Source: Chryseobacterium gleum
Lineage (GTDB): Bacteria > Bacteroidota > Bacteroidia > Flavobacteriales_D > Crocinitomicaceae
NCBI GenBank assembly: GCA_945888595.1
Contig: CAMDAO010000001.1
Location: 24,998 to 88,997 of the forward strand
Direction: 5' to 3'
DNA length: 64,000 nt
This document shows positions 20,975-30,935 of this stretch, piece by piece. How positions within the stretch are numbered: position 1 is the stretch's first letter; every line of letters starts with the position of its first letter. Both the position numbers and the translations under genes were made by a program. Below the pieces are notes generated by a model, which was given only the letters and a program-made list of their open reading frames with translations, did no database searches and was not told where the DNA came from.

Positions 20975-21079
20975 ATGGCAAAAAGTCAAGACGCAAAGAA
21001 AAACGTTAAAAAAGAAGCGACAAAAACAACAAAAGAAAAAAAAGCGGAGAAAAATCTGAAAAAAGCGGCTAAAGCGTAA
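20975..21079 (+). CDS. 34-aa lysine-rich small protein
   Basis: ATG-TAA ORF MAKSQDAKKNVKKEATKTTKEKKAEKNLKKAAKA; absent from ORF track (<60 aa); followed by a terminator-like hairpin. Confidence 0.65.
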   Translation: MAKSQDAKKNVKKEATKTTKEKKAEKNLKKAAKA

Positions 21080-21085
21080 TTTTTG

Positions 21086-21112
21086 AGGTAAATAGGTGTT
21101 TTACCTTTCTTT
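21086..21112 (+). terminator. Terminator-like hairpin after the lysine-rich small ORF
   Basis: AGGTAAA ... TTTACCT followed by TTCTTT. Confidence 0.45.
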
Positions 21113-21204
21113 CAAAGATGTTTTTTTGATTCACTCAGAAAATCAGTAGAGGAGTATGCACCTTGATTTAAATGATAATTTCTTTGCATTTGTAATTAAA
21201 ATAA

Positions 21205-21816
21205 TTGGAAACAATGATAAAAAGTAAAAAAGACAGAAAGACAATTTTTGAAATTTTGACTTTTATACTCGTTTATACTTGTATTTTTTTTATTAATAGG
21301 CCCATTATTTCCTTCTCTTTTTTGATTCTTTGCATTGCTTCTTGGTCGTATAATTTTTATTCAAAAAGGAAATTTAAAAAAGGAAATGCAAAGTATTTAT
21401 TATTTCCTGCTAATAATGATAGATATTTTCGAACGGCTTCAATTACAGTAGGTTCAGCAGTGATTGCGGGAAGCATAATTATTCTCATCTTCAGTAATAC
21501 CTTAACCAATAATACATCGATTGGATTATCTATTGGCATACTAGTTTTATTTAATGGTCTTTTTGATTTGCCACATGGGATGATTAAAATACAATCTAAT
21601 TGGATAGAAATTACAGGATTGAGCTACAAGGTAGATCAAAATGAGTTAACTAAAATTGAGATTTATACCGATAGAATTCTCTTAATTAGTTCAAAAAGTG
21701 AATTAATTAGTGTTGAAAATTTCACGATAGATTTACACTCTGCTGAGTTGATTGAAAAATACATTGCAGATCACAAAACAAATCTAGATCTATCAATAAT
21801 AAATAGCGTTAGATAA
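21205..21816 (+). CDS. Hypothetical membrane protein
   Basis: ORF track; N-terminal hydrophobic segments. Confidence 0.65.
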   Translation: METMIKSKKDRKTIFEILTFILVYTCIFFINRPIISFSFLILCIASWSYNFYSKRKFKKGNAKYLLFPANNDRYFRTASITVGSAVIAGSIIILIFSNTLTNNTSIGLSIGILVLFNGLFDLPHGMIKIQSNWIEITGLSYKVDQNELTKIEIYTDRILLISSKSELISVENFTIDLHSAELIEKYIADHKTNLDLSIINSVR

Positions 21817-21841
21817 GTTTTAATATGTTTAAAATTCAGAA

Positions 21842-22702
21842 TTAAAAACTCATGTAATTCAATGGGTTAACTGGAGATTGATTGTACCATAATTCAAAAT
21901 GAAGATGTGGCTTATTTATTTTTTCACCACTATTTCCTACGATTGCAATTGGATCTCCTGTTTGAACTTTAGCTCCTGTCTTTTTTAAAATAATTTTAGC
22001 GTTTTTATAGACAGAAATGTATCCATTTACATGTTCCATTATTAATAGAAAACCTTCTTTTTGCGTAAAACCTGAATAAATGATTGTTCCTGCTAAACAA
22101 GCTTTAATGGTCATATCTTTAGATGTCACAATGTCAATTGCCGGATGCGTTAGAAGGTCAAATTTCTGTAAAACCATTCCACTTAAGGGTATTGAAAAGT
22201 ACGTGATATTTTTTTTATCATTGACACCCCCACTGTAGTTGGTCCTCAAATCATCTTTTACTTTTTCGGCAAGTTTTTTTTCGCTATCCGTTGCTTTTGC
22301 ATTTAGTTTTGGCTGAATTAATTTTTGAGCAACTGGCAGTGAAGATGATATGGAGTCTTGGGCAATATTCCCTGAAATAACATTGGATATATTTTTAATA
22401 TAATTTTCTTGACTTTCAATTTTTGAGGTTAATTTTTCGATTTCTTGATGCTGTTTTTCTAACGTTTTTCGCTCAATGGAAGAATTATTTTTGGAATTGT
22501 AACTAGAAAAAGGACCGAAATTCAGTAAGAAATTAAAAAGCAAGCCAAAAAGGATAAAAACAAGCAAGACAAGCGAATAGATCTGAATTCTACTGCTAGA
22601 AAAACTCCACTTTTCCTCAAAGTTTTGGGGGTCAGAGGCAACTACTCGTAATGGTTCATTTAGTTTTCTTCGAATATTTGTCATCCAACTCATAGATGTC
22701 AA
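21842..22702 (-). CDS. M23 family metallopeptidase
   Basis: HPAIDIVTS, PHLHFELWYNQSPVNPLNYM motifs; single TM segment. Confidence 0.92.
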   Translation of the reverse strand: MTSMSWMTNIRRKLNEPLRVVASDPQNFEEKWSFSSSRIQIYSLVLLVFILFGLLFNFLLNFGPFSSYNSKNNSSIERKTLEKQHQEIEKLTSKIESQENYIKNISNVISGNIAQDSISSSLPVAQKLIQPKLNAKATDSEKKLAEKVKDDLRTNYSGGVNDKKNITYFSIPLSGMVLQKFDLLTHPAIDIVTSKDMTIKACLAGTIIYSGFTQKEGFLLIMEHVNGYISVYKNAKIILKKTGAKVQTGDPIAIVGNSGEKINKPHLHFELWYNQSPVNPLNYMSF

Positions 22703-22835
22703 ATGTGCTTAAATTTTATTGAATTTCCAAATATGAATGATAGATAGTTTCGTTACTGAATTGTTAAAGTATTTCGAATTAAATATTTTATCAATATCTT
22801 GCAACGTATTCCTTTTTTTTTCGTCTAATTAAAAA

Positions 22836-25211
22836 ATGAAATTTATAGTCCTGATAGTGTCAACGTTACTTTTAAATTGTTCTTATGGACAGTTAATAAC
22901 GAGTACTGCTGCATCGCCTGCTGGATTAGTTCAAAATATTCTATTAGGTCCTGGTGTTACGGTCTCCGGTATTTCTTACACGGGTTCAGGCGCTGCAATA
23001 GGTTCTTTTACTTCGGCAGGAACTAATTTAGGAATTGCTTCAGGAATTGTAATGACAACAGGAACCGTTTTAAATAATGGGAACGGACCTCAAGGACCAA
23101 ATAATGCATCTGGAGCTGGATTTGATAATGGCGCTGGAGGATTTGGTGCTTTGTCAGCCTTACTTCCCGGTGGCACATCTACTCATAATACCGCTATTTT
23201 GCAATTTGATTTTATTCCGTATTCAGATACAGTTCGTTTTAAATATGTGTTTGGTTCCGAAGAATATCCTGAGTATGTTGGATCTACTTATAACGATGTT
23301 TTTGCTTTTTTTATCTCTGGACCAGGAATTGTTGGGGGGCAACAAAATATTGCAAAACTTCCGAATGGTTCTCCAGTTACTATAAATAATGTCAATGCTG
23401 GTTCTAACAGCGCTTACTATGTAAGTAATGGAGATGGAAGTCAAGCCCCCTATAATTCTTCTGTAAATTATATTCAATATGATGGTTTTACGAAAGTTTT
23501 AGAAGCTGTTTCGAAAGTTCAATGTGGTCAAACGTATCATCTTGTTATTGCAATTGCAGATGCAGGAGATGGAATTTTGGATTCTGGAATTTTTCTTGAA
23601 GCGAATAGTTTGAATTCTAAAGTTCCGGTTGAAATAGATTATAGTTTATCTTCTATATCTTATCCTGCTTCTCCCAATGTGATGGCTGAAGGGTGTGTTT
23701 CTACTACGGTTACATTGCAAAGAACAGGTAATATTTCAGCGGCTTTAACCATTCCTATCAATACTTTAGGCACCGCTATTGAGGGGGTGGATTATTCAAC
23801 TATTGCCAATAACATCACGTTTCCAGCTGGTCAATCTTCTGTGAATTTTACGTTCAATGCACTTGCAGACGCTTTAATTGAAGGGGTAGAAACTATTATT
23901 TTAAGTTTTCCAATTACAGATCCTTGCGGAAATGTAAATCCAATCATTCTCAATCTAGGAATCGACGATATTCAGCCTGTTACTGTTGTTGTACAAAGTG
24001 CTGGAGTTCTCTGTCCTGGAGATCAACTTGAGGTAATCGCTGTTGTTACGGGTGGTTCTGGCCCTTACGTTTATGCATGGAGCACGGGAGAAACTACTTC
24101 TTCCATTTTTGTTTCGCCTACGAGCACTGCAACGTATACGGTTTCTGTTACGGATAATTGCTTAAATCAGACAGTAATCGCTTCCGGAGTCATTACCGTT
24201 CCTGTTTATCAACCTATTTCACTTTCAGAAACACCTGACATTACAGAAATTTGTCCCTATGTTTCTGCTGTATTAGAAGCCAATGCTACGGGCGGTGCTG
24301 GGAATTTTACGTATGTTTGGACCGCCACAGAGGTAGCTCCTTTAGGAAATGATTCTACACAGGAAGTTACTCCATTTACAACAACAGCTTACTCAGTTGA
24401 AGTCACAGATCAATGCGGTGCGACTGAGATTGCGTACATCATTTATACTATTACTAGTCCTCCATTGCTATTAATAATGAGCCCAACCGTTCAAATTTGT
24501 CCTGGAGATTCCGTTCAAATTTCTGTTGTTGCATCAGGTGGACATGGGGAGTATCATTATGCGTGGCAGCACAATGGGGATACAACTTCTTCGGTGTGGG
24601 TTCATCCAAGCGGGAATACAGAATATACAGTTTCAGTATCAGATTCTTGTCAAACTTTTTCAGTGGAAGGCACTACTTTGGTAGTTGTTGTTGCACCTAT
24701 TGCTGATTTTATTATTTCTAGTCAAACCATTTTTGAAGACCTTGCCATTACCTTCCAAAATTTATCTATCAACGGAGTTTCTTATCAATGGGATTTTGGA
24801 GATGGTCAAAATTCTAACTTAGTGCATCCAAATAATACTTTTGATTTGCCAGGAACGTATTTGGTGCAGCTAATAGCAACGGATGCGAAAGGTTGTGTCG
24901 ATACTATTTATAAGCCAATTACGATTCAGGAAGAATATTATGTATATATCCCCAATACCTTCACTCCCAGTTATGGCGGCAGGGTTAATAATTATTTTTC
25001 AGCAAGTTTTATTGGAATAAAAGAGGCTGAAATTAAAATTTTTAATCGATGGGGGGAAACTGTTTTTTCTTCAAATGACCTAGATTTTAGATGGGATGGC
25101 ACGTATAACTCTAAAATTATTCAAGATGGCGTTTTCACCTATGCAGTAAAATGTTTGACTAATTCTGAAATTAGTTTAAAATTTGTAGGACATGTCGCAA
25201 TTCTTCGTTAA
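22836..25211 (+). CDS. Choice-of-anchor L / PKD domain protein with gliding-motility (T9SS type B) C-terminal domain
   Basis: VFGSEEYPEYVGSTYNDVFAFFISG; PKD; C-terminal IPNTFTP...FNRWGE.VF...WDGTYN. Confidence 0.9.
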   Translation: MKFIVLIVSTLLLNCSYGQLITSTAASPAGLVQNILLGPGVTVSGISYTGSGAAIGSFTSAGTNLGIASGIVMTTGTVLNNGNGPQGPNNASGAGFDNGAGGFGALSALLPGGTSTHNTAILQFDFIPYSDTVRFKYVFGSEEYPEYVGSTYNDVFAFFISGPGIVGGQQNIAKLPNGSPVTINNVNAGSNSAYYVSNGDGSQAPYNSSVNYIQYDGFTKVLEAVSKVQCGQTYHLVIAIADAGDGILDSGIFLEANSLNSKVPVEIDYSLSSISYPASPNVMAEGCVSTTVTLQRTGNISAALTIPINTLGTAIEGVDYSTIANNITFPAGQSSVNFTFNALADALIEGVETIILSFPITDPCGNVNPIILNLGIDDIQPVTVVVQSAGVLCPGDQLEVIAVVTGGSGPYVYAWSTGETTSSIFVSPTSTATYTVSVTDNCLNQTVIASGVITVPVYQPISLSETPDITEICPYVSAVLEANATGGAGNFTYVWTATEVAPLGNDSTQEVTPFTTTAYSVEVTDQCGATEIAYIIYTITSPPLLLIMSPTVQICPGDSVQISVVASGGHGEYHYAWQHNGDTTSSVWVHPSGNTEYTVSVSDSCQTFSVEGTTLVVVVAPIADFIISSQTIFEDLAITFQNLSINGVSYQWDFGDGQNSNLVHPNNTFDLPGTYLVQLIATDAKGCVDTIYKPITIQEEYYVYIPNTFTPSYGGRVNNYFSASFIGIKEAEIKIFNRWGETVFSSNDLDFRWDGTYNSKIIQDGVFTYAVKCLTNSEISLKFVGHVAILR

Positions 25212-25222
25212 AATGAAAAAAA

Positions 25223-25249
25223 TTTGTCACAGTGGAGACAAACTTTTTT
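25223..25249. terminator. Terminator-like hairpin between convergent genes
   Basis: TTTGTC-ACAGTGGA-GACAAA followed by TTTTTT. Confidence 0.6.
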
Positions 25250-25271
25250 ATCGTAAACGATGTGATTTTCT

Positions 25272-26057
25272 TTAGAGCGATTTTGTACGTCCTCCATCAA
25301 CAGGAACATTTATTCCATTTATGTAGGAAGCAGCTGGAGACGCAAGAAACGCAATAGCATTCGCAATTTCTTCTGGCTCCGCAATTCTATTCATTGGTGA
25401 CTCAGCAGCCATTTCAGAAAAAACGGATTCTACAGTACCATTAATTTGATTTGATTTTATCTGAGCCAAAGTTTGAAGTCTATCTGTATTTGTGGCTCCC
25501 GGTAGAACATTATTAACTGTAATATTAAATTGACCTAGTTCATTGGCTAAAGTCTTACTCCAACTTGCTACAGCTCCTCTAATTGTGTTTGAAACTCCCA
25601 AATTATTTAGAGGTTGTTTCACACTGGTAGATATCACATTGATAATTCTACCATAGCCTTCTTCTTTCATCAGTGGATAAAGAGCTTGAACCATAATATG
25701 ATTACAAATTAAATGTTGATTAAAAGCTTCTAGGAATTCCGAAGTGGCAGCATCTCTAATTGGCCCTCCTTTTGGCCCACCAGTATTATTTACTAAAATA
25801 TGTGCCTTATTCGTAAGAATCCACTTTGTCATTGTTTTTTCCAAATCAGCTGGACGAGAAAAATCGGCAACAATATACGAGTGCGATTGACCATTAGAAT
25901 TATCTAAATCAAGAATTGTAGCTTTCAGTTTGTCTTCATTACGCGCAACAAGAATGATTGTTGCTCCTAATTTTGACAATTCTTGAGCTGTTGCTTTTCC
26001 AATTCCCTGGGTGCTTCCGCAAACTACCGCAATTTTATTTTTAAGTTGTAAATTCAT
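25272..26057 (-). CDS. SDR family oxidoreductase
   Basis: VCGSTQGIGKATA, NNTGGP, YINGINVPVDGGRTKSL motifs. Confidence 0.92.
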   Translation of the reverse strand: MNLQLKNKIAVVCGSTQGIGKATAQELSKLGATIILVARNEDKLKATILDLDNSNGQSHSYIVADFSRPADLEKTMTKWILTNKAHILVNNTGGPKGGPIRDAATSEFLEAFNQHLICNHIMVQALYPLMKEEGYGRIINVISTSVKQPLNNLGVSNTIRGAVASWSKTLANELGQFNITVNNVLPGATNTDRLQTLAQIKSNQINGTVESVFSEMAAESPMNRIAEPEEIANAIAFLASPAASYINGINVPVDGGRTKSL

Positions 26058-26214
26058 TATCTATAATTTTTGCCGAAATTACAGATATTTTTAAAGATAG
26101 GGCAAAAAGAAGTACAATATTGCATTTTAAAATTAATTCCATCTTTTTATATTTTCTAGTATAAAAGCCAGATATGTTAATTTTACTTTATATTTTTATA
26201 AAAAAATAAAAGAT

Positions 26215-26739
26215 ATGCTAGCTCCTTTCAATTTACAAAAGTGGATAAACGAAAATCGTGACCTTTTAAAGCCACCGGTCAATAATAAGTGTTTGTACAA
26301 AGAAGCAGGTGACTTTATTGTAATGATTGTTGGGGGTCCAAATGCTAGAAAAGATTATCATTACAACGAAAGTGAAGAATTATTTTATCAAATTGAAGGT
26401 GATATAACAGTTAGAGTTCAAATTGATGGCAAAGCAGTCGAGGTTGAAATTAAGGAAGGTGAAATGTTTTTGTTGCCTGGAAAAATCCCTCATTCTCCCA
26501 TCAGAGGAGAAAATACCGTAGGACTTGTGATTGAAAAAGTGCGCAAAGGGACAGATTTAGTAGATGGATTGTTGTGGTTTTGCGAAAAGTGTAATCATAA
26601 ACTTCAAGAATATAAATTTCCTTTAGAGGATGTAGAAAAAGATTTTTTATCCCGTTTTAAAGAGTTCTATACTTCTAAAGAGTTAAGAACGTGCGACAAT
26701 TGTGGTCATGAAATGGAATCTGACGAAAAATTTATTTAA
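26215..26739 (+). CDS. 3-hydroxyanthranilate 3,4-dioxygenase
   Basis: GPNARKDYHYNESEELFYQIEGD cupin motif plus C-terminal CxxC pairs. Confidence 0.92.
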   Translation: MLAPFNLQKWINENRDLLKPPVNNKCLYKEAGDFIVMIVGGPNARKDYHYNESEELFYQIEGDITVRVQIDGKAVEVEIKEGEMFLLPGKIPHSPIRGENTVGLVIEKVRKGTDLVDGLLWFCEKCNHKLQEYKFPLEDVEKDFLSRFKEFYTSKELRTCDNCGHEMESDEKFI

Positions 26740-26817
26740 ATAAAGAACGCTTTACTGCTTGGTGATACTATTTATTAAATACTATTATTTCAATTAATAA
26801 AGAAAGTTACTTGTATC

Positions 26818-29800
26818 TTATCTTAATAAGTTGACGTGACCATTACGTTCTTTTCTATTTCCATTGAAGTCAGAATACTTTATGGTCCAAGTGTAGGTTC
26901 CATCTTGACATTTATTCCCATTATACTTCCCATCCCAAGAATCTTCAAGGGAATCCATTTTATATATTAATTCTCCCCAGCGATCAAAAATATACATTTC
27001 GAAGGTTTTAATATTTCCTCCCTTTGCCTGAAAAACTGAATTAATTGTCCCATTGGGTGTAAATGTGTTTGGAATATAAATGATCCCATCATACGATAAA
27101 GTGACAATATCGCTAGCTTGACAACCGTTTTGATCCGTATATGTAATGGTATACACGAAATTTTTATCTGGGTTAGCAATGGGTGAAAGGCATTGGGTAC
27201 AACTTAAATAATCTGCAGGAGACCATATATATTCGCCAGGAGTCGTGCTAGTAGCTGAAAGTTGTACTTCATCGCCAAAAAAAGCATAAACATCAGCGCA
27301 AGTTTGGATGAAAGCATTGGGAAATAGACTCACAGTTGCAGACGCAGTATCCGTGCATCCAAATTGATCCATTCCAATCACATAATAGAGGGTTGTGTCT
27401 TTAGGAAATACAGTTATCACCTGAAGATTTGGATTAAGAATTGTTTGAACGGGAAACCAAGTATAACTCACCCCTCCGGATGCCCATAGAGAGGCCGAAT
27501 TATTTGGACAAACAGTGGTGTCATTTCCAGCAATTATTAATGGAAAAACAACATCAACAGATACACTATCATCGGCATCGCCGCAAGCATTTGTAAAGGT
27601 GCAATAATACGTAAAATCATCGGTGGGATTTACAATTACGAGCTGCCCCACTAACGTATTGATTGCATAATTGGGAGACCACTCATACGTTGCCGCTCCT
27701 CCTACTTGAATGGAAGAGGGAGCTCCTAAACACATTGATACGGTGTCAGGAATGATGGGGATCGGCGGGTCAAAAAATACTGACACAGTTACCGAATCAT
27801 TTATTATGCATCCATCAGCTGTCGTAATTTCTACTGAATACGTAATCATTGATGTGGGTGTACTTGTTGGTGATGCTGAAGTTGTGCTTGATAAGAAAGT
27901 TCCTGGTGACCATTGATAAGTTACGCCACCTGTTGCAAAAAGCGAAACACTATTTCCAATACAAATTGAGGTATCCTCAGAAATGGAGCTATTGACATCG
28001 TACACTTGAAGAGTTAGGGTTAACGTATCAGCGCCGCAACTATCGGATACTATCACAGTGAAAAGAGTTGTTTCAGTAATTGTGGCGATTGGAGTGGCAC
28101 TTGTTGAATCATCCAAAACATTTGCAGGACTCCAATTATAATTTGCACCACCAAAGGCCTCCAGTTGATAGAAGCTTCCTGGGCAAATAGGAGTCGGTGG
28201 AGAAATAATACCTCCCTGAAAATCACCAATGACCAATTCAAAAACTACAGAATCAGCGCTGAAACAATTATTTGAATCCGAGACGATTAGTTGGACCTCG
28301 TATGTACCAGGGGAGGTATAATAGTGCGTTGGATTGGTTTCTGTTGAAGTTGAATTATCACCAAAATCCCATAAAAAAGTATTTCCATTAGCGCTACTAT
28401 TCGTAAAGATGACGGGTTCGGGAATGCAAATTAGAGGATCAGGATTGCCAATAATTGGTTCTATTTTATTTAATTCAAATTTGAAAGCCGCTAAATTACA
28501 ATTGCTACTCAAGTTTTGAGGACTGATTACTCCAGGAGTGGTAGTAAAACCAAAATTATTCCCCCCGCATGCCCCGCAGACAGCATGATAAATTCTCCCT
28601 GACTTATCAAATCTACTAGTTCCTCCATCTACATGGTTATAACTACTGGCTAATCCTCCCATAAATGTAGCGTATTTTAAAAAGGAGGCGTCTTGGTCCA
28701 AAACAGCAATATAAAAATTACTACCTGTTGTGCTCGTTTGAAACGCATCGCCTGTTGTTGTAAATCCGCTGGTTGTGCTATACAAAGCTTGATTACTATA
28801 GGAAGAATTAATTGTTCCTCCCCATCCAGACAAATAGATATCAAAACAATCCGACACCAAAAACGCAGTCGGAGAAATTTCCGGATGCCCAGTTCCCGCG
28901 CCAATCATAGTTGTCCAAGTAATTGTGCTTAAAGTAGAGGAATATTTACGAATAAATTGACCAGAATTCGGCGTTCCATAAAGTCCAGCAGTAATTGGCC
29001 AAGCACTTTCAGATTGACCAAATACATACACATCATTATTTTGATCTAGTTGAACAAAATACGCTTGATCATATTCGGCAAAACCCATAAATGTACCTTG
29101 CAGTATTGCGCCAGTAAGTCCATTAAAATGAGTTAAAAAGCCATCTGATATTCCGCCATTAAAACTGAGGTCATTACCAAGTATAATTGGAAGCGTATTT
29201 GAATTCGTTCCACCAGCAACATATACTCCACCAGTAGAAGAAAGTTGGACGGAATTACCTGTTTCATTTCCACTTCCTCCAAAATAAGTAGACCACGACA
29301 TGGAGTTCAGCCCAGCATTCATTTTAAAAACTACTGCATCTTGAATCCCGTTCAACGAGCCTTGAGCGGCACTAGCGGTAGGGAAATTTGAAGACTGGGA
29401 AGTACTCGAAACATAAATATAGCCATTACTGCCATCTATTATTTCTCCTCGAAAAGGATCCCCATAATTGTAGTTGAGGGCACCAATATTGACACCATCA
29501 GTTCCCGACCCTCCAACGAATGTGGAAGCTAGTAAGGCAGAACCATTTGCGCTTAATTTTGAGATAAAAAGATCTGCACCATCATAATACAACTCATTTT
29601 CAGTGATTGCAGGTCCCCCATTGAAGGAATTATCGAATGCACCAATGGTTGTTGGGAAATTTTGGGAAGAAGTAACGCCCAAAACATATAATTCTCCCGC
29701 CGAATTTGAAACCAAACTATGTGGAGCTTCATTGCCACTTCCACCCAAATAGGTAGAATAAACAAGTGCCGTTCCAGTGGTATTAAACTTAGTAATAGCA

Positions 29801-30735
29801 ATATCAAAACCAGGAATTGTGCCTCCCCCCAGGGTATAAGAATCACCACCATTAAATGAAATATCGTAAACACCAGTAGTCGTTGGATAATTACCACCAT
29901 CATTGAAAACGATTCCTCCAGCACATAAATTTCCTTGATTATCTGGAGTAGCTGTCATTCCCCAATTATCTGCTGTTGAACCAGTAAATGTTGAAAAAGT
30001 TAAACTAGGATCAATAATCAATGTAGCATCATGGTCAAATCCTTCTGGGAAATTAAATTCGACCTTGTTGGAAGTTAATTTATAATTAATTTTTACAGGT
30101 TTTTTTCGTCCCTCAAAAATTGTCCAAGCAATCGGTTTTGTTTCCGTAATTTCCCCAAATCTATTTTCAATGTGCAAGTTCCCTTCTTCATCAATTGAAA
30201 TAGAGGTTGCCCCATTTATTTCGTATGAAATTTGTTGAACGTTGGTATGTGGTTTTACACTAAACGAATATTTCAAATTGCTCGATTTCCCATCGATTAT
30301 TAAATCTATATTTGGATAAAAATTCTTCATTTGAACCGAATGAAAACTTTTTAAAGTCGATTTCCATTTTTTTGGATCAGCACCTTGAAAATAATTTCTG
30401 TAAAAGGAAGATGAATCTTTTTCTTCGATTTCTCCCTTCCAAGAAGAGCCTATGAAAGTCGATCGAATAATTTGTGCATGAATAATTTTTGGCGTTTCTT
30501 CCTTTGCACTTTGTTTTTCTTTTGAGTGATTGTGAGACATCTGCTCATTAAAATCATTTAAAGAATAAGTGAAACCATTTTTTTCAAGAAACATCTCACC
30601 GCACGTTAGTTCAACTTTGTAGAGAATTGGTTTGTGCCATTGACCACGATTTGGATGTATCCATATTCCATCATTTTGACCCAAAAATGAGCTGATAAAT
30701 AGACAGAATAAAATAGTAACAATTGGTTTCATCAA
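26818..30735 (-). CDS. SBBP-repeat/PKD secreted protein with gliding-motility (T9SS type B) C-terminal domain
   Basis: Repeated STYLGGSGNE-type repeats; IPNTFTPNG...FDRWGELIY...WDGKYNG C-terminus. Confidence 0.9.
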   Translation of the reverse strand: MMKPIVTILFCLFISSFLGQNDGIWIHPNRGQWHKPILYKVELTCGEMFLEKNGFTYSLNDFNEQMSHNHSKEKQSAKEETPKIIHAQIIRSTFIGSSWKGEIEEKDSSSFYRNYFQGADPKKWKSTLKSFHSVQMKNFYPNIDLIIDGKSSNLKYSFSVKPHTNVQQISYEINGATSISIDEEGNLHIENRFGEITETKPIAWTIFEGRKKPVKINYKLTSNKVEFNFPEGFDHDATLIIDPSLTFSTFTGSTADNWGMTATPDNQGNLCAGGIVFNDGGNYPTTTGVYDISFNGGDSYTLGGGTIPGFDIAITKFNTTGTALVYSTYLGGSGNEAPHSLVSNSAGELYVLGVTSSQNFPTTIGAFDNSFNGGPAITENELYYDGADLFISKLSANGSALLASTFVGGSGTDGVNIGALNYNYGDPFRGEIIDGSNGYIYVSSTSQSSNFPTASAAQGSLNGIQDAVVFKMNAGLNSMSWSTYFGGSGNETGNSVQLSSTGGVYVAGGTNSNTLPIILGNDLSFNGGISDGFLTHFNGLTGAILQGTFMGFAEYDQAYFVQLDQNNDVYVFGQSESAWPITAGLYGTPNSGQFIRKYSSTLSTITWTTMIGAGTGHPEISPTAFLVSDCFDIYLSGWGGTINSSYSNQALYSTTSGFTTTGDAFQTSTTGSNFYIAVLDQDASFLKYATFMGGLASSYNHVDGGTSRFDKSGRIYHAVCGACGGNNFGFTTTPGVISPQNLSSNCNLAAFKFELNKIEPIIGNPDPLICIPEPVIFTNSSANGNTFLWDFGDNSTSTETNPTHYYTSPGTYEVQLIVSDSNNCFSADSVVFELVIGDFQGGIISPPTPICPGSFYQLEAFGGANYNWSPANVLDDSTSATPIATITETTLFTVIVSDSCGADTLTLTLQVYDVNSSISEDTSICIGNSVSLFATGGVTYQWSPGTFLSSTTSASPTSTPTSMITYSVEITTADGCIINDSVTVSVFFDPPIPIIPDTVSMCLGAPSSIQVGGAATYEWSPNYAINTLVGQLVIVNPTDDFTYYCTFTNACGDADDSVSVDVVFPLIIAGNDTTVCPNNSASLWASGGVSYTWFPVQTILNPNLQVITVFPKDTTLYYVIGMDQFGCTDTASATVSLFPNAFIQTCADVYAFFGDEVQLSATSTTPGEYIWSPADYLSCTQCLSPIANPDKNFVYTITYTDQNGCQASDIVTLSYDGIIYIPNTFTPNGTINSVFQAKGGNIKTFEMYIFDRWGELIYKMDSLEDSWDGKYNGNKCQDGTYTWTIKYSDFNGNRKERNGHVNLLR

Positions 30736-30935
30736 CTTCTAAAGTACAACTTTTTTATACACTATTAACATATTCAAAATCAGGTAGAATAAGAATGCTA
30801 ATAAGCAGTTACTATTAAACGAAAAAATAGTAAAAAAGTTGCTTTGAGGTGAGGATAATAAATTAATAGAAAAATTATCATTTTAGCTTGGTATAAAACC
30901 TTAAATTTGCACTTCAATTATATCAAAAATAGGTA

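Noticed and set aside
29553-29924. 123-aa minus-strand ORF inside the 1305-aa T9SS protein
   Set aside because: Alternative frame of a repeat-rich CDS; low-complexity hydrophobic translation.
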